Under the pieces are notes generated by a model that saw only the letters and a program-made list of their open reading frames with translations, had not been told where the DNA came from and searched no databases. A program made the translations under genes and the position numbers. Shown one piece after another: positions 1 to 10,779 of a stretch of 64,000 bases of DNA (the stretch's first letter is position 1; every line of letters starts with the position of its first letter). The stretch comes from Metellina segmentata (taxonomy: Eukaryota > Arthropoda > Arachnida > Araneae > Tetragnathidae), in contig OX375876.1 in NCBI GenBank assembly GCA_947359465.1, forward strand, positions 69,384,998 through 69,448,997. The letters run 5' to 3'.

Positions 1-50
1 TGAAATGCTGCTCTATTCATTATTAAAATCTAATATTTCATAGTGGGGAT

Positions 51-712
51 TTTTTAATAATATCTATAACGTGTTCTTAACAAAACTACGTAAAGTATTT
101 TAAAAACAAAGTACAACTTTTTTTCACAAAAGTCAACATTGCAAAAGTCACATTGTACACTTAAAAAAAATCTCTACAAATTAGTAAATATTGTATTATT
201 TCGGTAAATTAGTACTTAGTAAGGTATCCTATAGCATCCCACAACAGCTTTTAAATGTCTGGGAAAAGAGTTCGCAAGTTTTTTTTTGTAATTTCAGCAT
301 CAATGTTCCTCCATTCTTCAATCAATGCTGTTTTTAGTTCTCTATTCGTTTTAATGTCGTCGTGTATTTTAATAACATCCATAACGTGTTCGTAACAAAA
401 CTACATAAAGTATTTTAAAAACATAGTACAACTTTTATTTTTTTTGAAAAATCAGTAATCAAAAAGTAAGAGAATACATCACAAAAGTCTTCGTACACTT
501 AAAAAAAATCTCTACAAATTAGTAAATATTGTATTATTTCGGTAAATTAGTACTTATTAAGATATCCTATAGCATGTATATATGTATCCACAACAGCTTT
601 TAAATGTCTGGGAATAGAGTTCACAAGTTTTTTTGTAATTTCAGCATCAATGTTCCTCCATTCTTCAATCAATGCTGTTTTTAGTTCTCTTTTCGTTTTA
701 ATGTCGTCGTGT
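51..712. repeat. Tandem duplication of a Tc1-like element 3' end
   Basis: Bases ~51-365 and ~366-712 are two diverged direct copies of the same segment. Each runs through the stretches 'ctctacaaattagtaaata', 'tcctatagcat' and 'ttaatgtcgtcgtgt'. The right copy continues into the transposase relic; the left copy stops at the same internal point. The segment therefore carries the C-terminal coding end plus the terminal non-coding part of a Tc1-like element twice, head to tail. Seen directly; the cause (unequal exchange or abortive transposition) is inferred. Confidence 0.75.
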
Positions 713-1559
713 CTCTTCACTCTTACCTCCAGTTCTGTTCTAATGGGCTTAAATCCGAGGACTGAGGTGGTGTTTTCAGAACTTGTGGACAATTATAGAC
801 CCCAGAGGCGAGTGCCGTGTGCTTAGAATCGTTATCTTGATAAAAAATAAAGTTGTTTACAATACTCAAATTTTGGACTGATAATTTTAAATTGTCTTTT
901 AAAATATTTAAATAAAGAGCATGATTCATTATGTAATCAATAAATACCAAATTACCTTGTCCTGACATGCACCCCCACACAAGGACACCTCTACCACCGT
1001 TCTTTATAAGTTTTGGGATTAAGTTCCTCATTTTATCTTCTCCGTTCAGTTATTCGCCCATTAGAACCAAAAATGTTAAATTTACTTTCATCTGCCAATA
1101 AGACATCATTCCAATAAGTTTCGGGCATATTTATTTATCATTTATTTTGCGAAGGAAAGCCTAAGCTTTCTATTTTTTGTACTTACAAAACATTTTATTC
1201 GGGCAGAACGCCTATTTAATCCAGCTGATCTGAGCACTCGTCGAACAGTTTCAGATGAAATTGTTGAAGAAAATGTTTAAATAAATTCTGTAGAAATTTT
1301 TATAGAATTCAAACGTGGATTTTTCACAAATTTTCTAACTATAAATCTCTGATCACGTTGAGTTAACTTTGCCGTATGACTTTTTCTTGCCTTATTTTCG
1401 ATTCGATTTTCTTCGTTAAAATGTTTTATCCCATACTGCACCGTTGAATTGGGATAAATTTACTAATTTAGCGATATTCCGATCTGATTTGTCACTACTA
1501 TGATGACAAATAATCAATTTTCGAATGCTGTTCGTTGTTTCTTTACGACAACGAGCCAT
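547..1559 (-). pseudogene. Degenerate Tc1-like transposase
   Basis: A DDE transposase relic of the Tc1/mariner superfamily, read on the minus strand. The start is the ATG at 1559, followed by a basic N-terminus and a helix-turn-helix-like stretch (residues ~1-40). The first catalytic Asp lies in an ADESKFN motif near 1090. A VLVWGCMSGQGN segment is near 970, the second Asp is in FYQDNDSKHT near 830, and the Glu is in SDLSPLEQNW near 735. The C-terminus ends like the family (NSIPRHLKAVV...YLNKY) with a stop at 547. Multiple stops and frame changes (one between ~723 and 792) break it. The gap between the last two catalytic residues is 32, two fewer than the usual 34, so a small deletion is likely. 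No function is expected. Confidence 0.85.
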
Positions 1560-1576
1560 TTTAAAATTTAGCGACT

Positions 1577-1733
1577 ACGGTTGGTACAGCAGTTGTATCT
1601 GGATCACGCCAAAAAAGAATTTGACAACGGCCAGTACAGCAGTTGTGCCTTGAAAGCTATAAGAATCGCGCCAGAAAGAATTTAGTTTACTGCCGGTTCA
1701 GCAGATGTACTTTGAAATTTATTATAATCTCGC
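1577..1733. repeat. Three degenerate ~55-60 bp direct repeats next to the Tc1-like relic
   Basis: Three diverged units each contain 'ggtacagcagttgta' or a close variant, followed by '(a)tc.cgcca(g/a)'. They begin near 1579, 1633 and 1693. They lie just upstream of the transposase start, where the 5' terminal repeat of the element would be expected, so they may be an internally repeated terminus. That interpretation is inference. Confidence 0.5.
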
Positions 1734-2148
1734 CAGCTATACTATAGCCATAGTCAAAAAAGGTTAACTAATAAATAAACTATTTTGAAGTAAGCCAGCA
1801 AAGATTAAGGTCAAACGATATTTAAAATGTCACCGCAATGCAAAAATGAAAAAAAGGGACAGACGATAATTTTATTTATGAATTTATCTGAAAATGTTTT
1901 GTTGTACGATCACTTTCGTGACTTGTTCTTTTTGCGCCTTCTTGTATTTTCATTTTTATAAAAAGAAAATGAGTTAATATAAAAACATTTTAGGTTTTAT
2001 TCAAAATTATATGAAGATGACACGAAAAAATATTGGACTTAATATTCAAATTCCAGGCTATAGCTATTATTCCACAAATTTTTAAAATGTATGAACACTT
2101 TTGGGTTACCCAATGGAAATTTTGGAATGGAATCACTGTATGAGCTAA

Positions 2149-2298
2149 AACAGCCTCAATTGTAGTTTGCTTCGAATTTATCAACCAAAAGTAAAAAATT
2201 GACGATCGAAAATTTTCCATAGTCATTCTGAAATTTAACGACCGCAAACTTCCACAAGAAATTTTTATTCCGCGCACGTCAAATGTGTCAGGCTATAG
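2149..2298. repeat. Dispersed repeat (MITE-like), copy 1
   Basis: This segment matches 2902-3063 in direct orientation, sharing 'gcctcaatt', 'atcaaccaaaa', 'gaaaattttccat', 'ctgaaatttaacga' and a right end 'gtcaggctata'. Its left end is less well preserved than that of copy 2. No coding potential. Confidence 0.6.
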
Positions 2299-2764
2299 TA
2301 CACATGCAATGTTATGGTAGTATACGGATATATAATACGTTAAAAGCCTAGTTGAAATTTGAAATCAGCAGTTGCGTAAGACGTTAATTAACTACAAATT
2401 CATAAGGATCTTTAAAATTAATGAATTGGTATCCAATAAAATAGAAGCACGTAAACATACCTCATTGAACAAAAGATAATGATAGTATCCACCAAATAGC
2501 GCTAAAGAGAATATAGAACTTAACTTTTCAAATTTCTTCAAAGCACTAATACGCATTCGACAGATTGGTTTTTCAAATCAACTCAGAAAAAGTAAGACTA
2601 CAGACTCCGATACTACTTGTAAGGAGGAATTGTTCTAATAACTTAACTAAATTGTTCTTGCTAAGGAGACACACTGCTTTTAAGATATAATGTATTTTTG
2701 AAAATATGCGACACTGAGAAAATTGAATTTTGTCCACCTAGATAGCGAAAATGACACACTGTGC

Positions 2765-3185
2765 AACAGTCCGGAATCAATCTTGAAAAGAAAGATTCGA
2801 GGACACCTCTTAATTTTGAATCACGGTCAGATGACAAGGTCAACTCTTGAGCTGACACCCCACCCTCCAAACTACCATACCATGACAATGTGAGGATATT
2901 TTATAGCCTCAATTATCGTTTTCTTCGATTTTATCAACCAAAAACAAAAAATTGAAGCACGAAAATTTTCCATAATTCTGAAATTTAACGATAGCAAACC
3001 TTCAGTTCCGCAAACTTCCGCAGGAAATTTTTATTCCGCTCTCGTCAAATGAGTCAGGCTATACATTTAACTACAAATTTAATGTTCACCAGCCCACGAG
3101 CATGACGGTCTGTGGCTGGATCGAGTCTCGAATTTACAACTCTACAGTTTTTAATTTATGACTTCCAATGTGGCTACAGCGGACT
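2765..3185 (-). mobile_element. tRNA-derived SINE, minus strand, split by a MITE
   Basis: Read on the minus strand, 3185-3075 is a tRNA-related head with a B-box-like 'attcgagactc'. It is followed by body sequence shared with the SINE at 40250-40581 ('tttggagggtggggtg', 'tctgaccgtgattcaaaatta', 'tcctcgaatctttc', 'ccggact'). The body is interrupted at 2902-3063 by a small repeat with inverted TATAGCCT ends. The 3' end of the SINE (near 2765) is truncated relative to the 40-kb copy. Confidence 0.7.
2902..3063. mobile_element. MITE inserted in a SINE, copy 2 of a dispersed repeat
   Basis: A 162-bp non-coding element begins TATAGCCT and ends AGGCTATA, so its ends are an 8-bp inverted repeat including a TA at each side. 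It splits the body of a SINE, so the insertion is younger than the SINE. A related copy lies at 2149-2298. The TA-flanked short termini suggest mobilisation by a Tc1/mariner-type transposase, which is inference. Confidence 0.6.
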
Positions 3186-4690
3186 CTCTGATGTAGGAGA
3201 GAAAGAAAACCATTTCTATTTAATCTCTAATTATTACAAATAAAAATTTAATCTCTAATTAAAACAAAAAAAAATTATTCAATTTAATAGACTTTCCGTT
3301 TCAAGATTAATGCAATAATGATACATTAAGCGTTAATGTAATAGTCAATAAATATTATACCATTCCCCTTCAGACAGCACAAAATTAAAAATTTCAATAC
3401 CATTTTTTATTTGCTATTAAATTAAAATAATTTATAATTCAGTGATAATTTGTGAAAAAATTCACACTGTTACTTTAACTTGTCAAATTTTTGTACAAAA
3501 CTGTTTAACTTGTAGTTTGTGGGTGAAATATAAATTGAAGGATAGATGGAGCAGTATAATAATAAGCCTTATTTAAAAAGTTTCAGTCCAGAAGTTTTAA
3601 AAATATTCCAAAATTATAATGGTTAATCCATTATTCAAGACGTTATGTTCTAGCAAACTTTCAAGTATTACACTGGTCTCCGAGCAATAAAAAATTCATT
3701 TTTATTCTCTAGAATATTAATTTTTTTTATTACGGAACATATATCTGTGGCTTATTACTATATTGACCGGAGCCCTTGAATTATTTTCTTTAGGTTATAT
3801 TAATTTGACAGCGACATGGAAAAAAAAATACCTTTACAGGTCAATACTTCAATTTATTTTTGAGAAATATGGGCTGAGATAGAATAAGTCTGAAGAGTTA
3901 AAATGTTTTTTCGTTGCCTAACGAAACTTAGAGCTACAAAGAGCGAAAAGGAATAGGACTTATTTATTACATGGACGAAATAAATGTTTTTATGTGACAT
4001 CATTGAGTTTCTTTCTGAGAAAAACTCTACTGGATTGGAATGATTTTTTTTATCAATATCTTTCTTTTATTACTTTCTGATAATCAAAAACTCTCATAAA
4101 GATAGAGAGATATAATATACTATTGGGAAGTGTAGGTTTGTAGTGCTTTATTTGCTTTATTTGAATACTTCAAATTAACTCTTGGAGTAATTTTCATTAA
4201 ATTTAAACTTAAAATATTTTTACAGGGTAATTCCTAAGTTAAAAAATATAAGTAATAAAATTAAGTACTAAAGATTAAATTCAAAACCGCTTAAAAAGTA
4301 TTGCTTAAACGGTGAATTTAATTAGTCTGTAGTAGTAAAAAAACAAGCAATGCACTCCTTTAATGTCGAAAAGAAGTTCTGTTATCGTATTATTTATTTA
4401 TTAAAAATTATCTTTGATGAATATTAAAAAAATGAATTTTTCTTCTATGTTTCAAATTCTGTACCAAACAACAAATATTTTGCTTGATTTTAATACTACT
4501 CTTTAAATACAATGCTGTGTGTGTGTGAGCAACTCTTCCATTAATATTGATGAAATTTAAACATGAAATATGTTTACTGGATCGTTCCCTTCCTTTAAAT
4601 TCTAAAGTACTTTTAAATATTAAGTGGCTTTGAATTGAATTAGTTAGCAACAAAGAACGACACAATGTATTCCGTTAATCTCTAGAATTA
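3186..4690. other. AT-rich stretch without recognisable features
   Basis: I see no gene, RNA or repeat that I can support here. The sequence is AT-rich with scattered homopolymers, and open frames are short and without family motifs. Confidence 0.6.
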
Positions 4691-4951
4691 TTCTGTGCTC
4701 AGATGGCAAAATGTTATAACTCACTTTTTTTAATTTTTCGTGATTAATTTTAAGATTCAAGATTCAACATGTGGTTCTGTGGTTTTTGATTTATTACAAC
4801 TTTACCACATTTGTTTTCTTATAAACTGAAAGAAAAAGACTTAAAAGAAATTTTGCCACATTCTAAATATTAACAAACCAGACGTAAGGATGGAACTTAC
4901 TCAATTTTTTGAGAAAAATAACTTATTACATTTTGCTATCTGAGCACAGAA
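4691..4951. mobile_element. Candidate MITE with ~30-bp terminal inverted repeats
   Basis: The left end 'ttctgtgctcagatggcaaa' and the right end (reverse complement 'ttctgtgctcagatagcaaa') match over about 30 bp with few differences. They enclose ~200 bp of non-coding AT-rich DNA. No target duplication is obvious. The size (261 bp) and lack of coding sequence fit a MITE; the superfamily is not assignable from the sequence. Confidence 0.6.
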
Positions 4952-5149
4952 TTTCTGATATAATATTACGATTTATCTACTGAAAGTCAAAATTCATGAA
5001 TATTAAATTTTTTTTTCTTTATTGAAACTAGATTGTTAATTTGTATTTGTTTAAAAATATATCTCGATAGATATTTTTAAATCTCTTGCGTGCAATTTAA
5101 CTTTTTAAATCCTTATATAACGTTCCGGTGGTTGGCGATTTATAAGTTT

Positions 5150-5285
5150 AATAAGTTTAACGACGGTCTAATTAACGACAAGGTCTCTCTCGTCAACATC
5201 AAAACTGACCAAATCTGGCTATTAGCAAACTTGGACAGATTTGATGAACGAGATATCTCATCAAAACCACTTAAAGGGTTAAAAA
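5150..5285. repeat. Relic related to the GACGAGATATCTCGTC repeat family
   Basis: The right part ('gaacgagatatctcatc' then 'aaaccacttaaagggttaa') matches the right half of the core of the 14-kb foldback ('ggacgaggtatctagtc' then 'aaaccacttgaagggttaa'). The left part contains related 'gacaaggtctctctcgtc' and 'aactgaccaaat' words that also resemble the 37-bp minisatellite at 38.9-39.6 kb. It is non-coding despite an open frame across it. Confidence 0.55.
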
Positions 5286-5459
5286 TTTATTAGCCATAGC
5301 AAAATAAGCAATTGTCGTTCACTATAGAAAAAGTAAAGTACACCCAAGCAATATTTCCATTTGACGAAATGCTTCGTTTCAATACTGATGTCAACAGTGA
5401 AAGGTTTCATGAACACAGCCTTTAAGAATGCGATGCACTTATAATAAAAACCGAAAGCG

Positions 5460-6010
5460 CACCACTTAAGATTCCGCTTCAATGCAAAACTCGAACCCGA
5501 AATCACACGAAAAATCCCCCTTCACAAAGAAACGCAAATAAAAGCGAGTAACATCAGATACTCTTCCCTTTCGGATCGTAATTTAAAACTTCTCGGAGAC
5601 GAAATTATTCCAAAGTCCTCGAAGAAAACGAAACAGTTCCGAGAGAAGGGTCCGGGGCATTGTTTCGAACTATTTAAGGGTGTAAGCCCGCAGGGATGGA
5701 AGGAAAGAAGATGGGTCAAGATGCAACAACGATTGGAAACGAACGAACGGAAGCTGTTGATGCAAGACGTGCTCTGAAACGTCGTCCCGGCATATCGTAA
5801 GTAAGCATACGAGGCAGCTGGAAAAAAGGAAAGAGTTTGGGCCGAAAGTTTGGCTTGTCTTGAACTGCTTTGGCAGTTTACTTCCAGCAGGGACCATTAG
5901 CTGGTAATAGATCGCCCGGGCAGGTAGCACTAGCGCTGATCTTGGGGCCTTGAGAGAGAATAAACTTATCTGTAGGTCACGATTTTTACCCCGATGGACT
6001 GGCAACAGCT
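5460..6010. other. GC-elevated, apparently single-copy non-coding island
   Basis: Base composition is visibly more balanced than in the flanks and no repeat-family words recur elsewhere in the window. Antisense frames are open for 65-111 codons but show no domain, and their hydrophobic/serine composition looks random. A conserved non-coding element or an untranslated exon is possible; I cannot decide from sequence alone. Confidence 0.3.
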
Positions 6011-6934
6011 GTGGGATCTTTTCTGGTCAGAGCTTCTATTTCGAACTGTAGTTTGAAGAAACAGTTTCGACACTTTTGTACGTTTACCTTATAAATACAG
6101 GAAGAAAATCATAGAGTGAAGGTATAGACGTTCGGGTTTTTTGTCTTTTAGAACAGGGTTTAAAGTTACTTTCCTTGTTTCTTTCTACAATTTCTATTAT
6201 TAAAGCTTCTTTTTCCCCGAGAGTTCTTGCATTAAAATACTTTTACAACTTCTCTTCAATGAAGACACTCAATAGGCTGTCGCTCATAGTTGTATGTCTC
6301 ACACGTGAGTATTTTTAGTCTTCTAATTATTAAAATAATTTTTTAAACGGAATTGTATATTGCTATGACACCAAACCTAATAATTGAAAGGAAATACAAA
6401 CATTGTTAAACTAATTCCATGTTAAGCAACATTTTAGGAAAGGATAATATATGATTTTAAAGTACTCAGAGTTTGATAATTGTTCATTAATTCCATAAGG
6501 TCAGTCAATTAAAAAAACTTATTATTTAACTTTTATTTAAACTAAATCTACGTATATCAAATAATGTATATTAGACACATACTAATCGTTGTATCATTAA
6601 AAAAAACTTCATTATTGTAAAGAGAAATGTTGTCACATTGTATTTTATTACAAAAGAGCTTTACTTCTTTTGTAGAAATATTTTATAATGAAAGTCACAA
6701 TTCGTTTTCAGGAGTCATTTCCAATATATAGAACTTAAAGTTCTTTAAAAACATTTTACAAATCACTCCATATCAATGACTGATGACATATCCTATGGGG
6801 ATTTAGTTAAATACGGTTATATGAGGTAACTAAAAGAAAAGCTCTATGAAGTATATTATCCCTTACTTCACTCTGAATATAAACTATTAAGTAGGTTGAT
6901 AGGTAGGTGGATAGTTGAATTTACATACAACTGG

Positions 6935-7340
6935 AGGTACACAACATTGGAGACGGTCCGGAATCAATCCCAAGGAGAAAGATTTGAGGACAACACCCGT
7001 CAACAGACCGTGGTTCAAAATTACGTGCTGGTGTTCTCGGATCTTTCTCTTCGAGTTTGATTCTTTCACCAATAGCCCGTTGTATCGCTCCAGTGAGACG
7101 TTAATTAAAATAAATATCTACTGAGGACAACACTCCCGTAATTTTGAGCCATGGACAGGTGACGTGGACACCAGAGCTGGTACTCCACTCTCCGAACGTC
7201 CCACACCACTTCAAAATGAGGACACCCAGTCCTCATGTACGCGAAGATTTTTGTAGGGATCGAGTTTCAAACTCGCAATCTTCTGTTCGTTAATTCGTGA
7301 TTCTACCAAATGCGCTGTCGCTACCCACAAACTCGTATTA
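6935..7340 (-). mobile_element. SINE (minus) carrying a nested 5'-truncated SINE (plus)
   Basis: Segments ~6940-7000 and ~7122-7340 are one SINE on the minus strand: 3' part with 'acggtccggaatcaatcc', body, then a head with 'gcgagtttgaaactcgatcc' in reverse. Between them, ~7001-7110 is the 3' portion of the same family in plus orientation ('gaccgtggttcaaaattacg ... caatagcccgttgt'). The insert is bracketed by 'tgaggacaacacccgt' (6985-7000) and 'tgaggacaacactcccgt' (7122-7139). These are the expected target-site duplications of a truncated retroposed copy. Confidence 0.7.
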
Positions 7341-7689
7341 TTAAAAGAGGCGTGGTAGTCCGTATAACTGATTGATAGTTGAAAACTAGGCAAGCTTTAA
7401 TTTAATATCATATTTCGTTTTCGAAACGCGGGAAGTGTTAATTGAAAACTAGCTCTACTATAATTTTATCAAACTCAAAATCAATATACCCACCCCTCGA
7501 TTAAAATTAGTACTAAAATGTTTTCACGTCACTGATGACCACAGGCAAATACATTAAACTGACTAAACGGATAGAAAGTAAAAATTTTAACACTTAAATT
7601 TATCATCAACGCGATGTTTCCATTGAAATGGGGTCATCTTGGTTGTCTTGAAGTTAGAATACTTAATATAATGTAAATATAGACACACA

Positions 7690-8245
7690 CACGAAAAAAT
7701 GATACATATTAATAAAACAATTCATTTACACAGTCTAGTCATACTACCCGTTAACACACGCATGCACACGCACAAAATAATGTCAAATACAAAATTAGGC
7801 ATACACTAGAAAAGTTATACATAGTAATAAAACAACTCGTCTACATTGTCTAGTCATGCTAATTGTGTTACTGTCTGTTCAAAACTATGTTAGAAACGAC
7901 ATTAAATATACTCAACAAAAAATAATACTTGTTAAATAAAACAATTTGTTTACATAGTCGAGTCATACTACTCGTTTATATTACTTGCTCAAAAGTATGC
8001 TAAATGTGATATTAAACAAACACGAAAAAATGATACATGTTAATAAAACAATTCATTTACAAAATCTAGTCATACTACCCATTTACACTGTATGCTCAAA
8101 CGTAATTTTAAACACGAACACATGAAAAAGATACAAAATAATAAAACAATTCTACGTGGCTTAGTCATACTACTCGGTGATACTGTCTGCTCAAAAGTAA
8201 TATTAAATATGAAATTAAACTCACACGAAATATAATACATACTAT
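7690..8245. repeat. Degenerate ~110-bp tandem repeat, about five units
   Basis: Units share the order 'taataaaacaattcatttaca', 'gtctagtcatactac', 'ctgtctgctcaaaagta', 'ttaaa...acacgaaaaaatgatacat'. Recurrences of 'agtcatactac' or a close variant occur near 7737, 7853, 7966, 8069 and 8165, spaced roughly 95-115 bp. Units are strongly diverged and carry indels, so the array is old. Non-coding. Confidence 0.8.
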
Positions 8246-8249
8246 TAAA

Positions 8250-9160
8250 TAAATTCAATTTCGCGAACTTGAGTTAAAATATTCTGCCCCATTTTTCCTG
8301 GCAATTTTTGTCGCGTCCCAGGTTTCCTGAAACCTGCGCCCTACGCAACGTCAGTAAACATTAGAGCAACATCGCATCTTTCTTAATTTATACTTCTGCT
8401 ATCCCCCTCTTCCCAAGAAAAAGCTCCTGTACCTCCGGCGTTCATGTACAACCCTTATTATCTTTTTATGGTACGCCCAGGAATTTTTTTTCATTTTCCT
8501 GTCGTTACTTTCGAACTTTTCTTCGAGAATCTCTTTTTTTCCCTTGGCCTGCAAAAATCCTTTTTTCTTCCCCTCAAGAGTTGATTTTTTGCTCCATCCT
8601 TGCTTTTGTGTATTCTTAGATTGATCACAATACATCAAGAACTAAGTATAGCTGCGTTAAACAAATGAAAAATGTCTCTTGAGCTGTGTGCATTAAAGAA
8701 ATTATTAAAGAGCAGCAATTGTTTTCGTAGAAACTAAGAGTCTGATTCTGCTGTAAAAATCGCTGAAAAAGTCAGACGCAATTTTTCTAATCAATCCTAT
8801 GTCGATAGTTGTAATGGATTGTCTTGTAAAATTTTACACGTTGCTGTATTTCTTTAACTGGGTGTAGATAATCCTTTCTAAATAATTAATTTGTTCCTTG
8901 TTTATCTGTTTAGAAGAACCCGTGACAGACAAGATAAAAATGTTTTTTTTAAACGCTGCTCTTTCAATGAAATCCCCGATGGAAGTTTAATACTGGTTAT
9001 TTGATGGAATTCTCCATAAGGAGGTTTGTGCGCTGGTTATTTGTTTAAATAAAACGAAGATAGGTACAGACATATGGAATTTAATTTTGATTGCATAAAA
9101 AGTAGAAAAGTAGTAAAACACGAAAGTTAAAAAATTAAAAAAAAAATTAGTTGTTTTGTG
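8250..9160. other. Unassigned stretch with a GC-elevated patch at 8280-8640
   Basis: The patch 8280-8640 is pyrimidine-rich and less AT-rich than its surroundings. Its antisense frame of 79 codons is Lys-rich low complexity and not credible as a protein. The rest shows nothing I can name. Confidence 0.4.
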
Positions 9161-9164
9161 AATA

Positions 9165-9470
9165 AATTTAAACTCCTTTATATTTTTTAAAGAAACATTT
9201 TTTATTCACATTCTTTCCGTTTCCAGATAGTATAAAAATTTTATTTCAGAAATATAGTACAAAAGTTTAGGTTTTATAAACAAGTAATTGTATGGTGGAA
9301 AAGAGAAAAAGTAATGGGGAATAAGAAATATTAAAAAATTTCAAGAAAATGAATTGCTGTTTCTTACAAATCCCTTTATATTTTTATATTCACATTTATT
9401 CTTTCTGTTTCCAGACAGTATACAAATAAAATAAATCAGTTAAGAAATATAATACAAACGTTTGGGTTGT
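9165..9470. repeat. Local duplication, ~190 bp apart
   Basis: Two diverged copies (9165-9275 and 9360-9470) share 'cctttatatttttt', 'attcaca', 'tctttc(c/t)gtttccaga(t/c)agtat', 'gaaatata(g/a)tacaaa' and 'gtttgggtt' type words in the same order. This is a short tandem segmental duplication in non-coding DNA. Confidence 0.6.
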
Positions 9471-9668
9471 GATATTCAATGGCACTTTCTTACAAACTCA
9501 TGACAGTGTCTTGCTAAAGTTAGTACCAAACAGGAATACAATATGGAAACTAAAAATTGTAGAAGTTTCTATTTAAGGAAATATAACTCTAGGGTTTTTT
9601 AATTTAGGTTATAGAACATTCAGACTCACGATGTAAAACTGGCCGATATTATTTTAGAAATAAAATGT

Positions 9669-9673
<5 letters not shown>

Positions 9674-9721
<48 letters not shown>
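9674..9721. repeat. (TA)n microsatellite
   Basis: Uninterrupted alternating T and A, about 24 repeats. Confidence 0.98.
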
Positions 9722-9722
<1 letters not shown>

Positions 9723-10173
9723 GTACAACACAACATGATGTTTTCTACGTATATGAGTTGCAAAACGCTAAGAAATTGCTCATTTACTCCCATCATAAAA
9801 GAAAATATACAAAACATTAAAATAAGAAAAATCTAAATCAAACCAGCAACACCAAGCCAGAAGATCGCATGAAATGCTGCTACCTAGTCCACTACGTCCA
9901 ACAAAACGCCAACAACAATGACTCAGATGAAATTGCGAAATAGAATTACTCATCGGTTGGGTAATTGCTGATAATAATAAATCCAGTTCTTTCTTCTTTA
10001 TTGCCTCCCTTGAAGGATATATTGATGGGAAGCGAATTTTATTGAAAAAACATGTTAAAAAAATAATAAAACACTGACAGAGGAGTGCGCAAAAGCTGCA
10101 ACTATCTCTGACAGGTAAATATTTAAACAAACAAAAATAATAAACAATTTTAAGAAAGTTAAATACAAGAATT

Positions 10174-10176
<3 letters not shown>

Positions 10177-10224
<48 letters not shown>
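10177..10224. repeat. (AT)n microsatellite
   Basis: Uninterrupted alternating A and T of about 24 repeats, followed by 'ctatctttatctatg', a decayed tetranucleotide stretch. Confidence 0.98.
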
Positions 10225-10226
<2 letters not shown>

Positions 10227-10369
10227 ATCTTTATCTATGTATATTATTTCATCAAGTCAGACTGTTTTACTGTACGCGTAAAACAGTAACATCATAAATA
10301 TAATGAGGTATATAGTATGTTTTTTTTAAAGTTGAAGTTATAAATTCTTTGTTTTAAGGATGCATATCT

Positions 10370-10775
10370 CAGAGGGATAAAATATAGAAGTAATAGGACA
10401 TAGAATACGACGAGAGAAATGAAAGAAGTTGAAGAGAGCGAGTTCAGGGATTGAAAAAGACAGAACATAGAGGGATAAAGAGAAGGTAGAGGAGAAATAA
10501 AGATAACGAAGAGAAAGGAAGATATAGTAAGAGGTCGAAAAAGGTGGATTAAAAGAAATAAGAAAAATAGAGTAGATATGGTAAAATAGTAAATATAGAG
10601 GAAAGAGGGAGATTGGAGATAGATAAAAAGGAGAAAAAAAGAGAAAAGTTGGGTTGGAGAGAGATAAGAGATTAAATAAATTGAGAAAGAGAGGCAATTA
10701 TAAAGACAAAGATATATAAAAACGATAACTAGATAAGAAGATTAATATGAAAAGAAAGTATGGTAGGTTAACAAA
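10370..10775. repeat. Purine-rich low-complexity block
   Basis: For about 400 bp the plus strand is overwhelmingly A and G, with motifs such as 'gagaaa', 'agataa' and 'gagagata' recurring irregularly. The antisense open frame of 119 codons across it is a by-product of the strand bias (Phe/Leu/Ser/Tyr only). Confidence 0.85.
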
Positions 10776-10779
10776 GAGA

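Noticed and set aside
5522..6005. Antisense frames of 65 and 111 codons
   Set aside because: No domain, no start context, and overlapping in different phases; kept only as a GC-elevated island.
10338..10697. 119-codon antisense open frame
   Set aside because: Entirely within the purine-rich block; its composition (Phe, Leu, Ser, Tyr, Pro) follows from strand bias and it has no domain.
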